Assembly: GCA_019637175.1 (NCBI GenBank)
Contig: JAHBWD010000021.1
Location: 62,001-126,000 of the forward strand
Length of the DNA: 64,000 nt
DNA from: Labilithrix sp.
GTDB taxonomy: Bacteria > Myxococcota_A > Polyangia > Polyangiales > Polyangiaceae
Reading direction: 5' to 3'
Shown piece after piece: positions 1-8,215 of this stretch. A model generated the notes under the pieces. The model worked only from the letters and a program-made list of their open reading frames with translations, was not told the DNA's origin and made no database searches. The stretch's first letter is position 1, and each line of letters starts with the position of its first letter. The translations under genes were made by a program, and so were the position numbers.

Positions 1-1256
1 TGGGCCGAGGCACGGTCTTCACGGTCAACCTCCCGCTCGCGCCGTCCGACGCGGTCACGGCTTCGGCTACGAGCGTCCCCATCCCCAGCACGAAGCGGGA
101 GAAGCCTACGGGCGCGACGGTGCTCGTCGTCGATGACGATCCGCTCATCCATCAGCTCCTCAAGAAGGAGCTCGAACGCGAAGGCATGCGCGTCGTGCTC
201 GCCGCCGACGGGGTGCAGGCGATGACGCTCGCCCGCGAGCACCGGCCGGGCGCGATCGTGCTCGACATCTACCTGCCCAAGCTCGACGGCTGGAAGGTGC
301 TCACCGAGCTGAAGGCCGATCCCGCGCTCGCGGCGATCCCGATCATCATGATCTCCATCGAGGAGCAGCGCGCGCGCGGCTTCTCGCTCGGCGCCTGCGA
401 GTACCTGGTCAAGCCGCTCGATCCCGAGCGCCTGATCGACATCGTCAGCAAGAGCATCGCGCCCGGCGGCGGCGACGTCCTCGTGGTCGACGACGACGCG
501 ACGACGCGCGAGCTCGTCGTCCGCCAGCTACGGCGCGCGGGCTTCTCGGCCACCGAAGCGAGCAGCGGCGACGACGCGCTCCTCTTCGCGCGCGTGAACC
601 GCCCCGCGATGATGGTGCTCGATCTCATGATGCCCGGCACGAGCGGCTTCGAGGTCATCCGCAAGATGCGCGCCGACAACGTCGGCATCCCGATCGTCGT
701 CCTGACGGGCAAGTCGCTCACCGACGACGAGCTGCTCATGCTCCGCGACGGCATCACCAGCGTCGTGAAGAAGGACGGCGCGAAGATCGACGGCATCGTC
801 GACGAAGCAAAGCGCATCCTCCTCGAGCACCGCCGCATCGCCAAGGAGAAGCTCCCGCGCGTGCTCTACGTCGAAGACTCGGCGCAGAACCGCGACGTCG
901 TGCGGCGCTATCTCCAAGGCGTCTACGACGTCCTCGAAGCGGAAGACGGCGAGCACGGACTCGCGCGCGCCGAGCGCGAGCTGCCCGATCTCATCCTGAT
1001 GGACCTCTCGCTCCCGCGCATCGACGGCTGGGAAGCGACCCGCCGCCTCAAGGCCGGCCCCCTCTCGATGATCCCCGTCGTCGCGCTCACGGCGCACGCG
1101 GGGCGTGAAGATCAGGCGCGCGCGCGCGCCGCGGGCTGCGACGGCTACCTCACGAAGCCCGTCGAGCGCGATCACCTCATCGCGACCATCCAGAAGCACC
1201 TCAAGTCGCGCGGCGCCCCTCCTCCGCCGGCCTCCGATCCGGCTCCGCCGACTTGA
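1..1256 (+). CDS. Hybrid sensor histidine kinase, C-terminal part with three receiver domains (5' partial)
   Basis: The gene starts outside the window; the frame is open from base 3. Its first residues (GRGTVFTVNLPLA) read like the last strand of a HATPase_c domain, so this is the tail of a histidine kinase. After a linker of about 25 residues come three receiver domains, at roughly residues 40-155, 158-275 and 285-400 of the visible 417. Each has the acidic pocket (VDDD, VDDD, VEDS), a phospho-acceptor Asp (VLDIYLP, VLDLMMP, LMDLSLP) and the conserved Lys (LVKPL, VVKKD, LTKPV), so all three look competent. A GTG at 120 could be mistaken for the start of a free triple-receiver protein, but the kinase-like residues directly upstream in frame argue against that. 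Such kinases act in multi-step phosphorelays; the partner is not visible. Confidence 0.9.
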   Translation, partial: GRGTVFTVNLPLAPSDAVTASATSVPIPSTKREKPTGATVLVVDDDPLIHQLLKKELEREGMRVVLAADGVQAMTLAREHRPGAIVLDIYLPKLDGWKVLTELKADPALAAIPIIMISIEEQRARGFSLGACEYLVKPLDPERLIDIVSKSIAPGGGDVLVVDDDATTRELVVRQLRRAGFSATEASSGDDALLFARVNRPAMMVLDLMMPGTSGFEVIRKMRADNVGIPIVVLTGKSLTDDELLMLRDGITSVVKKDGAKIDGIVDEAKRILLEHRRIAKEKLPRVLYVEDSAQNRDVVRRYLQGVYDVLEAEDGEHGLARAERELPDLILMDLSLPRIDGWEATRRLKAGPLSMIPVVALTAHAGREDQARARAAGCDGYLTKPVERDHLIATIQKHLKSRGAPPPPASDPAPPT

Positions 1257-1263
1257 CTCGCGA

Positions 1264-2019
1264 TCAGGGCTCGTGAGGGACGGCGCGCTCGGCGGCTTCC
1301 CACATCGCGCGCATCGCGGGCGACGACTGCTCTTCGTGGATGTGGCCCACGAGGCCGGCGCAGCGCGCGAGGATCGCGAGGCCGCGCATGATCGAGCTCG
1401 GGATGCTCGCGTCGAGGAGCACGGCGGCGATGGCGCCCGTCGCGTTGATCGTGACGTGCTTGCCGGCGGCGTCGTCGACCGCCGCCGCCAGGAGCTTCAG
1501 CGCCGCGACGTGACGACCCGCGATGCCATGCGCCTCGGCGACGCGAAAGAGCGCTCCGGGTCGAGGATCGTCGGGCTTGTGCACCGGGTGGCCGAAGCCG
1601 GGCACGTGCTTGCCCTGCGCGCGGTGCTCCGCGACGACGCGGCGCGCCTCGGCCTCGCCGTCGCCGTCGCCGGAGACGATCCGCGTGAGGAGCTGCGCCG
1701 CGCCCTCCACGGTGCCGACGAAGAGGCTGCCCACCGCGAGGATCCCCGCCGCCACCGCGCCTTGCATGGCCTCGGGCGCGCTCGTGTAGACGAGGCGCGT
1801 CGCGACGACGCTCGGCGTGAGCCCATGCTCCATCAACGTCACGAGCGAAGCGTCGAGCACCGCGGTCTGCGCCGGCGTCGGCATCGTTCCGAGGAGATGA
1901 AAGTAGGTCATCTCCGTGAACGTGAGCTTGCCGATGAGGTCGTCGCAGAGGCTCTTGCCGCGCACGAAGACGTCGTCGGCGGTGTGCGTCGCGATCTTGG
2001 TCGTCGGGCTCTTGCTCAT
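1264..2019 (-). CDS. Citryl-CoA lyase / citrate synthase-like protein
   Basis: This is a 251-residue protein of the citrate synthase fold, shorter than true citrate synthases (about 430) and matching the size of citryl-CoA lyases and related small proteins. The motif PGFGHPVHK carries the active-site His seen in citrate synthases, and GHIHEEQ near the C-terminus corresponds to the second conserved block. The frame stays open far upstream, but ATG at 2019 gives the natural start MSKSPTTK and overlaps the stop of the upstream CoA ligase by 4 bases (ATGA), so the two are translationally coupled. The pairing suggests cleavage or formation of a CoA thioester of a citrate-like acid. Whether it uses citryl-CoA or another substrate cannot be read from the sequence. 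Confidence 0.85.
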   Translation of the reverse strand: MSKSPTTKIATHTADDVFVRGKSLCDDLIGKLTFTEMTYFHLLGTMPTPAQTAVLDASLVTLMEHGLTPSVVATRLVYTSAPEAMQGAVAAGILAVGSLFVGTVEGAAQLLTRIVSGDGDGEAEARRVVAEHRAQGKHVPGFGHPVHKPDDPRPGALFRVAEAHGIAGRHVAALKLLAAAVDDAAGKHVTINATGAIAAVLLDASIPSSIMRGLAILARCAGLVGHIHEEQSSPAMRAMWEAAERAVPHEP

Positions 2020-3581
2020 CGCTCTCTCTCTTCTCCAAGACCGTCGAGTCGCTTCTCGAGCTCGTGACGCTGGACCTTCCCCGACGCGCTTCGAGGAAAC
2101 TCCTCGAAGCCGATGAAGACGATGCGCTTCGGCTGCTTGAAGCCGGCGAGCTCCTCGCGGCATCGCGCGCGGAGCTCGGCTTCGCCGAGCGCGTCTTCGC
2201 CTTCTCGCCGCGCGACGAACGCGACGGGGACCTCGCCCCACTTCGCGTCGCGCGCGCGCACGACCGCGGCGTCGCGGACGCGCGGATCGGCGAGGAGCAC
2301 GCGCTCGATCTCCGCGGGGTAGATGTTCTCTCCGCCCGACTTGATGAGGTACTTCACGCGATCGACGAAGTCGAGCGAGCCGTCGCCGTTGCGCACGAAC
2401 ACGTCGCCCATGTGAAACCACCCGCCGCGGAAGTCGGCCGCGTCGACGTCGGGCGCGCGCCAGTAGCCGCTGAAGAGGGTCGGGCCACGCATGCAGAGCT
2501 CGCCGGGCGAGCCGTCGGGGACGTCGCGGTCTTCGGCGTCGACGAGGCGCACCTCGCAGAACGGGCTCTGCTGCTTCGAGAGCTTCGACGGCGCGACGCC
2601 GATCGGGATCAAGCTCGACGAGCACGGCGGACACCCCGTCTCGGTGGCGCCGAACGTGTTCGCGTACGGCGCGCGGAGGAGCGTCGTGATCTCGGCGATC
2701 TCCGCGGGCGGCACGAGATCGGCCATCACCCCGCACACCTTCACGCCGCGCGGCTCGATCCCGCGATCGCGCAGCGCGCGGGCGAACGAGCCCACCATCC
2801 CGGGCATGAGCAGGAGCCAGCCGAGCGCGCGATCGCGCACGACGTCGGCGAGGCGATCGGCGTCGAACCCGTCGACCACGATGACGGCGCCGCCGGACAT
2901 GAGCGCGCCGATCGAGCACTCGGCCGCGCCCATGTGATAGAGCGGCGACCACGCGACGAACGCGTCGTCGCAGGCGACGCCGAACTCCGCGCGCACGACG
3001 AGGTTGCGCACGATCTCGGCGCGATGCGAGAGAACGGCGCCCTTGGGCAGGCCCGTGGTGCCGCTCGTATAGAGGATGAGGAGCGGATCTTCGGGATCGA
3101 CGTCGTCGTGGAGATCGATCTCGGGCGACGACGCCAGGGCGGCCTCGTACGCGTCGCCGAAGACGATCGCGTCGCGCCCGAGCGACGGCGCGCGATCCGC
3201 GAAGCGCGGCGAGACGAAGAGGCACGCAGGCTCGACGAGATCGACGCAATGACGGAGCTCGGGCGGCGCGAGCCGCCAGCTCTGACACGCGACGATCGCG
3301 CCGAGGCGCGCCGCCGCGAGGAAGACCTCGAGGTACTCGGCGCGGTTCTCCGAGAGGATCGCGACGCGCGCGCCTCGGCCTACGCCGCGCGCGGCGAGCG
3401 CGCCGGCGAGGCGCCTCGTGCGCGACGCGAGCTCGCCGTAGGTGTACGACACGGCGCGCGCGCCGTCCTCGATCGCGACGCGCTCGGGATGAACGCGCGC
3501 ACGTACCGAGAAGAGGCTCGCGACGGTGCTCGCCGCCGCGCGCGTGACGACCTGCTGGTTTCCGCTCACGATCTTTGGCAT
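2016..3581 (-). CDS. AMP-forming acyl-CoA synthetase (ANL superfamily)
   Basis: A 521-residue adenylate-forming ligase that activates a carboxylic acid with ATP and joins it to CoA. All core motifs are present: the P-loop YTSGTTGLPKGAV at about residue 170, the A5 motif FGATET, GGWFHMGD, the hinge DRVKYLIKSGGENIYPAEIE and the C-terminal catalytic Lys in SASGKVQRHEL. There is no membrane or signal segment, so it is cytosolic. It starts 21 bases from the divergent MetE-like gene and overlaps the downstream citryl-CoA-lyase-like gene by 4 bases, forming a coupled pair. Acyl specificity is not predictable; medium- or long-chain fatty acids or a dicarboxylate are all possible. Confidence 0.92.
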   Translation of the reverse strand: MPKIVSGNQQVVTRAAASTVASLFSVRARVHPERVAIEDGARAVSYTYGELASRTRRLAGALAARGVGRGARVAILSENRAEYLEVFLAAARLGAIVACQSWRLAPPELRHCVDLVEPACLFVSPRFADRAPSLGRDAIVFGDAYEAALASSPEIDLHDDVDPEDPLLILYTSGTTGLPKGAVLSHRAEIVRNLVVRAEFGVACDDAFVAWSPLYHMGAAECSIGALMSGGAVIVVDGFDADRLADVVRDRALGWLLLMPGMVGSFARALRDRGIEPRGVKVCGVMADLVPPAEIAEITTLLRAPYANTFGATETGCPPCSSSLIPIGVAPSKLSKQQSPFCEVRLVDAEDRDVPDGSPGELCMRGPTLFSGYWRAPDVDAADFRGGWFHMGDVFVRNGDGSLDFVDRVKYLIKSGGENIYPAEIERVLLADPRVRDAAVVRARDAKWGEVPVAFVARREGEDALGEAELRARCREELAGFKQPKRIVFIGFEEFPRSASGKVQRHELEKRLDGLGEERER

Positions 3582-3601
3582 CGTGCAGGTTCGATCCCGC
3601 G

Positions 3602-4636
3602 ATGTCCATGCTCCTCCCCACGACCGTCGTCGGCAGCTGGGTCCAGCCGGATTGGCTGGTCGACCGCGCGAGCCTGAAGAGCCGCCTCCCGCCGCGCGTC
3701 CGCGCGGCGCAGCTCTGGAAGATCCCGCCGGAGCACCTCGAAGAGGCGCAAGACGCCGCGACCCTCGCGGCCATCCGCGACATGGAGCTCGCGGGCATCG
3801 ACGTCGTGACCGACGGAGAGATCCGGAGAGAGAGCTACTCGAATCGCTTCGCGACCGCGCTCGACGGCGTCTCGCTCGATCCGCCGGGCACCGCGATCGA
3901 TCGCACGGGCCACGCGAACCCGGTCCCGCGCATCGCCGGGCCGATCCGCCGCAAGGGGCCCGTCGAGGTGCGCGACGCCGAGCTGCTCGTCTCGAGCACC
4001 ACGCGCAAGACGAAGATCACGCTGCCCGGCCCTTTCACGATGATGCAGCAGGCGGAGAACGCTCACTACGCCTCACCCGAGGCCGCGGCGATGGACTACG
4101 CCGCCGCGGTCAACGAAGAGGTCCACGCGCTCTTCGCCGCGGGCGTCGACGTCGTGCAGCTCGACGAGCCCTACGTGCAGGCGCGCGCCGCCGAGGCGAA
4201 GAAGTACGCGGTCCGCGCGATCAACCGCGCCCTCGAGGGCGTGAAGGGTACGACCGCCGTTCACCTCTGCCTCGGCTACGCGCACATCGTGCACGAGCGG
4301 CCGAGCGGCTATTCGTTCCTCGCCGAGCTCGACGCGACGACCGCCGACATCGTCTCGATCGAGGCCGCGCAGCCGAAGCTCGACATGTCGGTCCTGCGCG
4401 AGCTGCCGAGCAAGACGATCATGCTCGGCGTGCTCGATCTCGGCGACCCGGCGATCGAGACGCCCGCGGTCGTCGCCGAGCGGATCCGCCGCGCGCTCGC
4501 CGTCGTTTCGCCCGAGCGCCTCGTCATCGCGCCCGACTGCGGCATGAAGTACCTCTCGCGCGAGACGGCGATCGGCAAGGCCCGCGCGATGGTCGAAGGC
4601 GCCAAAATCGTGCGCCGCGAGCTGGGCGCCGGCTGA
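3602..4636 (+). CDS. MetE C-terminal-like (cobalamin-independent methionine synthase-type) protein
   Basis: A 344-residue single-domain member of the UROD/MetE-like superfamily, about half the size of full MetE and lacking its N-terminal domain. The zinc-thiol site is recognisable: VHLCLGY supplies His221 and Cys223, and PDCGMKYL supplies Cys313. The start is ATG 3602 or ATG 3608, giving the usual N-terminus LLPTTVVGSW; an upstream in-frame TTG (3575) would run into the divergent ligase gene. Family members transfer methyl groups to thiols such as homocysteine, but many short homologues have unknown donors. It lies directly upstream of a glutathione transferase gene on the same strand. Confidence 0.85.
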   Translation: MSMLLPTTVVGSWVQPDWLVDRASLKSRLPPRVRAAQLWKIPPEHLEEAQDAATLAAIRDMELAGIDVVTDGEIRRESYSNRFATALDGVSLDPPGTAIDRTGHANPVPRIAGPIRRKGPVEVRDAELLVSSTTRKTKITLPGPFTMMQQAENAHYASPEAAAMDYAAAVNEEVHALFAAGVDVVQLDEPYVQARAAEAKKYAVRAINRALEGVKGTTAVHLCLGYAHIVHERPSGYSFLAELDATTADIVSIEAAQPKLDMSVLRELPSKTIMLGVLDLGDPAIETPAVVAERIRRALAVVSPERLVIAPDCGMKYLSRETAIGKARAMVEGAKIVRRELGAG

Positions 4637-4709
4637 TCTCCGGCGAGCCTTGTCGGCCGCGAGGCCGCGGCATACCCTCCCCGGCCTGAATCATCGGAGG
4701 CCCACGAAC

Positions 4710-5387
4710 ATGAAGCTCTACTTCCATCCCGTGTCGACTGCGTCCCGTCCGGTCGTCCTCTTCCTCGCGGAGCAGAAGATCGCTTACGAGCCCGTCGTCG
4801 TCGATCTGATGACCGGCGCGCACCTCGCGGAGCCGTTCGCGAAGCTCAACCCGAGCAAGATGGTCCCGGCGCTCGAAGACGGCGACTTCGTGCTCACCGA
4901 GTCGTCCGCGATCCTCAAGTACCTCGCGGAGAAGGCCGGCTCGGCCACGTACCCGACGGATCTGAAGAAGCGCGCGCGCGTCAACGAGCGCATGGATTGG
5001 TTCAACACGAACTTCTACCGCGAGTGGGCCTACCACATGCTCTACCCGCAGCTCTTCCCCCACCACCTCCGCACGCCGGACACCGCGCAGTCGTCGACCG
5101 TGCAGTGGGGCAAAGAGAAGTCGGAGCACTGGCTCAAGATCATGGACAGCCACATCATCGGCAGCCAGAAGTACGTCGCCGGCGACGACATCACGATCGC
5201 CGACTACTTCGGCTCGCAGATCATGGCCGCGGGCGATCTCGTCGGCTGCGTCTACGATCGGTTCCCCAACGTCGATCGCTGGATGAAGACGATGCGCGCG
5301 CTCCCGTCGTGGAAGACGGTGAACGAGGCGACCGACGGGTTCGCCGCGTCGCTGAAGGGCAAGCCCTTCGTCAGCATCACGGCTTGA
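4710..5387 (+). CDS. Glutathione S-transferase family protein
   Basis: A 225-residue GST with a thioredoxin-like N-terminal domain (MKLYFHPVSTASRPVVLFL; candidate catalytic Ser/Thr in the first loop), the cis-Pro segment KMVPALED, the glutathione gamma-Glu contact TESSAILKYL, and an all-helical C-terminal domain with the N-capping motif ITIADYF. The start ATG at 4710 has a strong ribosome binding site (ggagg, 4696-4700). Cytosolic conjugation or isomerisation with glutathione is the family role; the substrate is unknown. The stop overlaps a TTG that probably starts the next gene. Confidence 0.9.
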   Translation: MKLYFHPVSTASRPVVLFLAEQKIAYEPVVVDLMTGAHLAEPFAKLNPSKMVPALEDGDFVLTESSAILKYLAEKAGSATYPTDLKKRARVNERMDWFNTNFYREWAYHMLYPQLFPHHLRTPDTAQSSTVQWGKEKSEHWLKIMDSHIIGSQKYVAGDDITIADYFGSQIMAAGDLVGCVYDRFPNVDRWMKTMRALPSWKTVNEATDGFAASLKGKPFVSITA

Positions 5388-7390
5388 TCCGAGCCACGCC
5401 TCACGCCTATCTCGGGCTCGACAGCCCGACGCCCGGCGAGTGGCAAGCATGGCATCGCGCGATGCTCGAAGAGCGCGATGCCGTGCTCGCCCGCGTGGGG
5501 TTCGATCCGGCGGTGTACGACGATCCCGCCGGCGCGTGGAGCGACACGTCGTTCCGTCAGGTCTTTCTCTTCATGTACGACGAGGCGCTGTTCGATCGCG
5601 CCCGCCGCCGCTATTGCACCGCGGAGCTGTTCGATCGCTGGAAGGAGCGGTTCGGCCGCGTCGACGCCGTGCTCCTCTGGCACGCGTACCCGCGGCTCGG
5701 CTTCGACGCGCGCACGCAGTTCGACTTCTACCGCGACATGCCCGGCGGCCTCGCGAAGCTCCGCGCCGAGGTGAGCGACGTGCTCCACGGGCGCGGCGCG
5801 CGCGTCTTCGTCGACTACAACCCGTGGGACGCGGGCAGCTACGACGAGCTCGCCGAGATCGTCCGCGGCTTGGGCGCCGACGGCGTGATGCTCGACACGA
5901 TGACCGATCTGCCGGAGCCGATGGCGCGCGCCGTCGGCGGCGGCGTCGTCTTCGCGCCCGAGCTCCATCCGAAAGACGAAGAGCTGCGCCACGTGCGCCA
6001 GTCGTGGGCGCAGTGGCTCGACGTCGGCGACGGGCCCTCGATCCCTCGCCTCCGCTGGCTCGTGCCGCGCCATCGCCAGCTCGTCATCGCGCGCTGGGAC
6101 ACGTCGCGGAAGAGAGACATCGTCTACAGCTTCTTCAACGGCGCGGGGCTCATTCTCTGGGAGAACGTCTTCGGCGCCTACAACCCGTACACGCGCGACG
6201 ATCGCCGCCTCATCGCCGAGACGGGCGCGATCTTCGATCGATACGGCGAGCTCTTCGCCCGCGGCGAGTGGCTGCCGCTCGTTCCCACGGGCGTCGCCGG
6301 GCTCGACGCGAATCGATGGAGCGACGGCGCGCGATCGATCCTGACCCTGCGCAACCGAACGCGCGAGACGCTCCATCACCGCGTCGCCGACGACGCGCCG
6401 ATACAAGGCCTGCGTCACGCCGCGTTCTGGGGCGACCGCCGGGAGATCTCGCCCGGCGATCTCGTCGCGATCGAGCCCGAGGGCGTCCAGGCGATCGTCG
6501 TCGACGAACCTCGCTCGATCGCGTCCGCGCTCGCGCACTTCGACGCGCTCTCGCGCCGCGCGGGCGCGCCGGAAGACGAAGCGCCCCGCCCGAGGCCGCG
6601 CCTTCGCTCCGTGAGTGCCGCGCCGATCGAGGAGGCCGCGGGTCCGCGCATGATCGCGCTCCCCGGCGGCGCGTTCACGATGACGATCCGTCACCCGCGC
6701 CGCGAGCACGGCTGCTACCCCGACGGCGCGACCGACGACGCGACGTGGGGCTGGTTCTACGAAGACACGATCACCCACGAGATGGCCCTCACGCTCGCGC
6801 CCTTCGCGATCCGCGAGAGCGCCGTGACGAACGCGGAGATCGTCGCCTTCGTGCACGCGACGAAGTACGCGCCCGCCGATCCCGAGCGCTTCCTCGCGCA
6901 CATCACGCGCGACGCCGACGGCTCGCTCCCCGCGGCGCTGCCCGCCGACGTCGCGAACCTCCCGGTCACGTTCGTGAGCCTCGACGACGCGCGCGCCTTC
7001 GCCGCGTGGCAGGGGCATCGCCTCCCGACCGAGGCCGAGTGGCAGTGGGCGGCCGAAGGCGCCGGTCGCGGTCATCGCTTCCCTTGGGGCGACGGAGATC
7101 GCGTCTTTCCGCCTTCGCTGCGTCCGGCGTTCGATCGATCCACGGCGACGCCGCAAGGCGTGACGGGCCTGTCGGGCAACGCCTGGGAGCTCACCGAGAG
7201 CGAGCACACTGACGGGCACACGCGCTTCGTCATGCTCCGCGGCGGCGTCTACCTGCCGCCTGGAGAGAGCGAATGGCTCCCGCGGCGCGGCGCGCGCCCG
7301 AACCAGGAGCACGCGAAGTACATCCTGCTCGCCGACGGGCTCGACCGCAGCGAGACGGTCTCCTTTCGAACGGTGGTCGATCGGCCCTGA
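5384..7390 (+). CDS. Glycoside-hydrolase-like TIM barrel fused to an FGE/sulfatase-modifying-factor-type domain
   Basis: About 668 residues. The first part resembles a TIM-barrel hydrolase (LLWHAYPRLGFD, ARVFVDYNPWDAGSYDE, GADGVMLDT). From about residue 420 a formylglycine-generating-enzyme (FGE-sulfatase, PF03781) fold follows: MIALPGGAFTM, PFAIRESAVTNAEI, HRLPTEAEWQWAAEGAG, FPWGDG, GLSGNAWELTES, VMLRGG. The paired cysteines that bind copper in true FGE are absent from the C-terminal segment, so this is more likely a binding or remodelled enzyme domain than a sulfatase activator. I take TTG 5384, overlapping the GST stop as TTGA, because the residues from it read as structured protein; ATG 5462 is the alternative. 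Confidence 0.8.
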   Translation: MIRATPHAYLGLDSPTPGEWQAWHRAMLEERDAVLARVGFDPAVYDDPAGAWSDTSFRQVFLFMYDEALFDRARRRYCTAELFDRWKERFGRVDAVLLWHAYPRLGFDARTQFDFYRDMPGGLAKLRAEVSDVLHGRGARVFVDYNPWDAGSYDELAEIVRGLGADGVMLDTMTDLPEPMARAVGGGVVFAPELHPKDEELRHVRQSWAQWLDVGDGPSIPRLRWLVPRHRQLVIARWDTSRKRDIVYSFFNGAGLILWENVFGAYNPYTRDDRRLIAETGAIFDRYGELFARGEWLPLVPTGVAGLDANRWSDGARSILTLRNRTRETLHHRVADDAPIQGLRHAAFWGDRREISPGDLVAIEPEGVQAIVVDEPRSIASALAHFDALSRRAGAPEDEAPRPRPRLRSVSAAPIEEAAGPRMIALPGGAFTMTIRHPRREHGCYPDGATDDATWGWFYEDTITHEMALTLAPFAIRESAVTNAEIVAFVHATKYAPADPERFLAHITRDADGSLPAALPADVANLPVTFVSLDDARAFAAWQGHRLPTEAEWQWAAEGAGRGHRFPWGDGDRVFPPSLRPAFDRSTATPQGVTGLSGNAWELTESEHTDGHTRFVMLRGGVYLPPGESEWLPRRGARPNQEHAKYILLADGLDRSETVSFRTVVDRP

Positions 7391-7414
7391 AATGCGGCAT
7401 CATGTCCGCGATCC

Positions 7415-8209
7415 ATGCAGCCTCTCGCCTTCGGGCTCGTACCGGCAAGCACGACATCGAACGCGTTCGACGAGCTCGCGCGCTGGATGGGCGAGAACGT
7501 CGGCGTGACGTGCACCGCGAAGACGGCGAAGACCTACAAGGAGCTCGCGGCCAGCGTTCGCGACGGGAGCAGCGACGTCGCGTGGCTCCCTCCGGTCGTC
7601 TACGCGTGGCTCGCCGAAGCGGTCACGCCGATCGGGAGCCTCGTCCGCGATCGACAGGCGACGTACGCCGCGGCGCTCGTCGTGCGCGACGACTCGCCCT
7701 TGAAGGAGCTCTCCTCGCTCGAAGGAGCGAAGGTGCGCGCCGGCTGGGTCGACCCGTGGAGCGCCGCCGGCTACGTCGTTCCGCTGATCGAGCTGTCGCG
7801 CAAGGGAGTCGATCCCGCGGCGGCGTTCGCGAAGCAGACGTTCCACGGCAGCCACGACGAGGCGCTCCGCGCGCTCGCGCGCGGAGACTGCGACGTCGTC
7901 GCCACGTACTGCCGCAAGCGCGGCGAAGAGCTCGAAGGCGGCTGGTCGGAGGTCTCCGATCTGCGCGCGCGCGTCCTCGCCACGTTCGGCGAGATCCCGC
8001 CCGACGTCATCGCCACGCGGCGCAACCTCGCGGTGAGGGACTACGAGCGCGCGCGCGACGCCCTCCGCCGCACGTTCGCCGATCCGAAGGGCCGCGAGCT
8101 GGCGCGCGCGCTCTTCGGAGGAGGCGAGCTCACCGAGTCGGTGGAGCCCGGGCACGAGACCCTCCGCATCGCGTACGAAGGCGCGGTCGCGAAGGGTCTC
8201 TTCGACTGA
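7415..8209 (+). CDS. PhnD/SsuA-type periplasmic-binding-fold protein
   Basis: A 264-residue protein matching the phosphate/phosphonate (PhnD-like, PF12974) substrate-binding fold: opening strand LAFGLVPAST, the segment TYKELAASVRDGSSDVAWLPP and the hinge region VRAGWVDPWSAAGYVVP. There is no signal peptide or lipobox, unusual for an ABC transporter receptor, and no permease or ATPase gene is adjacent. It may act as a cytosolic sensor or ligand carrier; the ligand is unknown. Start ATG 7415, 24 bases after the preceding gene on the same strand. Confidence 0.8.
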   Translation: MQPLAFGLVPASTTSNAFDELARWMGENVGVTCTAKTAKTYKELAASVRDGSSDVAWLPPVVYAWLAEAVTPIGSLVRDRQATYAAALVVRDDSPLKELSSLEGAKVRAGWVDPWSAAGYVVPLIELSRKGVDPAAAFAKQTFHGSHDEALRALARGDCDVVATYCRKRGEELEGGWSEVSDLRARVLATFGEIPPDVIATRRNLAVRDYERARDALRRTFADPKGRELARALFGGGELTESVEPGHETLRIAYEGAVAKGLFD

Positions 8210-8215
8210 GATCGA

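Noticed and set aside
120..1256. Free triple-receiver response regulator starting at GTG 120
   Set aside because: The frame continues upstream into a kinase C-terminal strand (GRGTVFTVNLPLA), so the receivers belong to a hybrid kinase.
1264..3798. Single 844-residue minus-strand ORF spanning two genes
   Set aside because: Its 5' part is Arg-rich and overlaps the CoA ligase in another frame; only the last 251 residues have normal composition.
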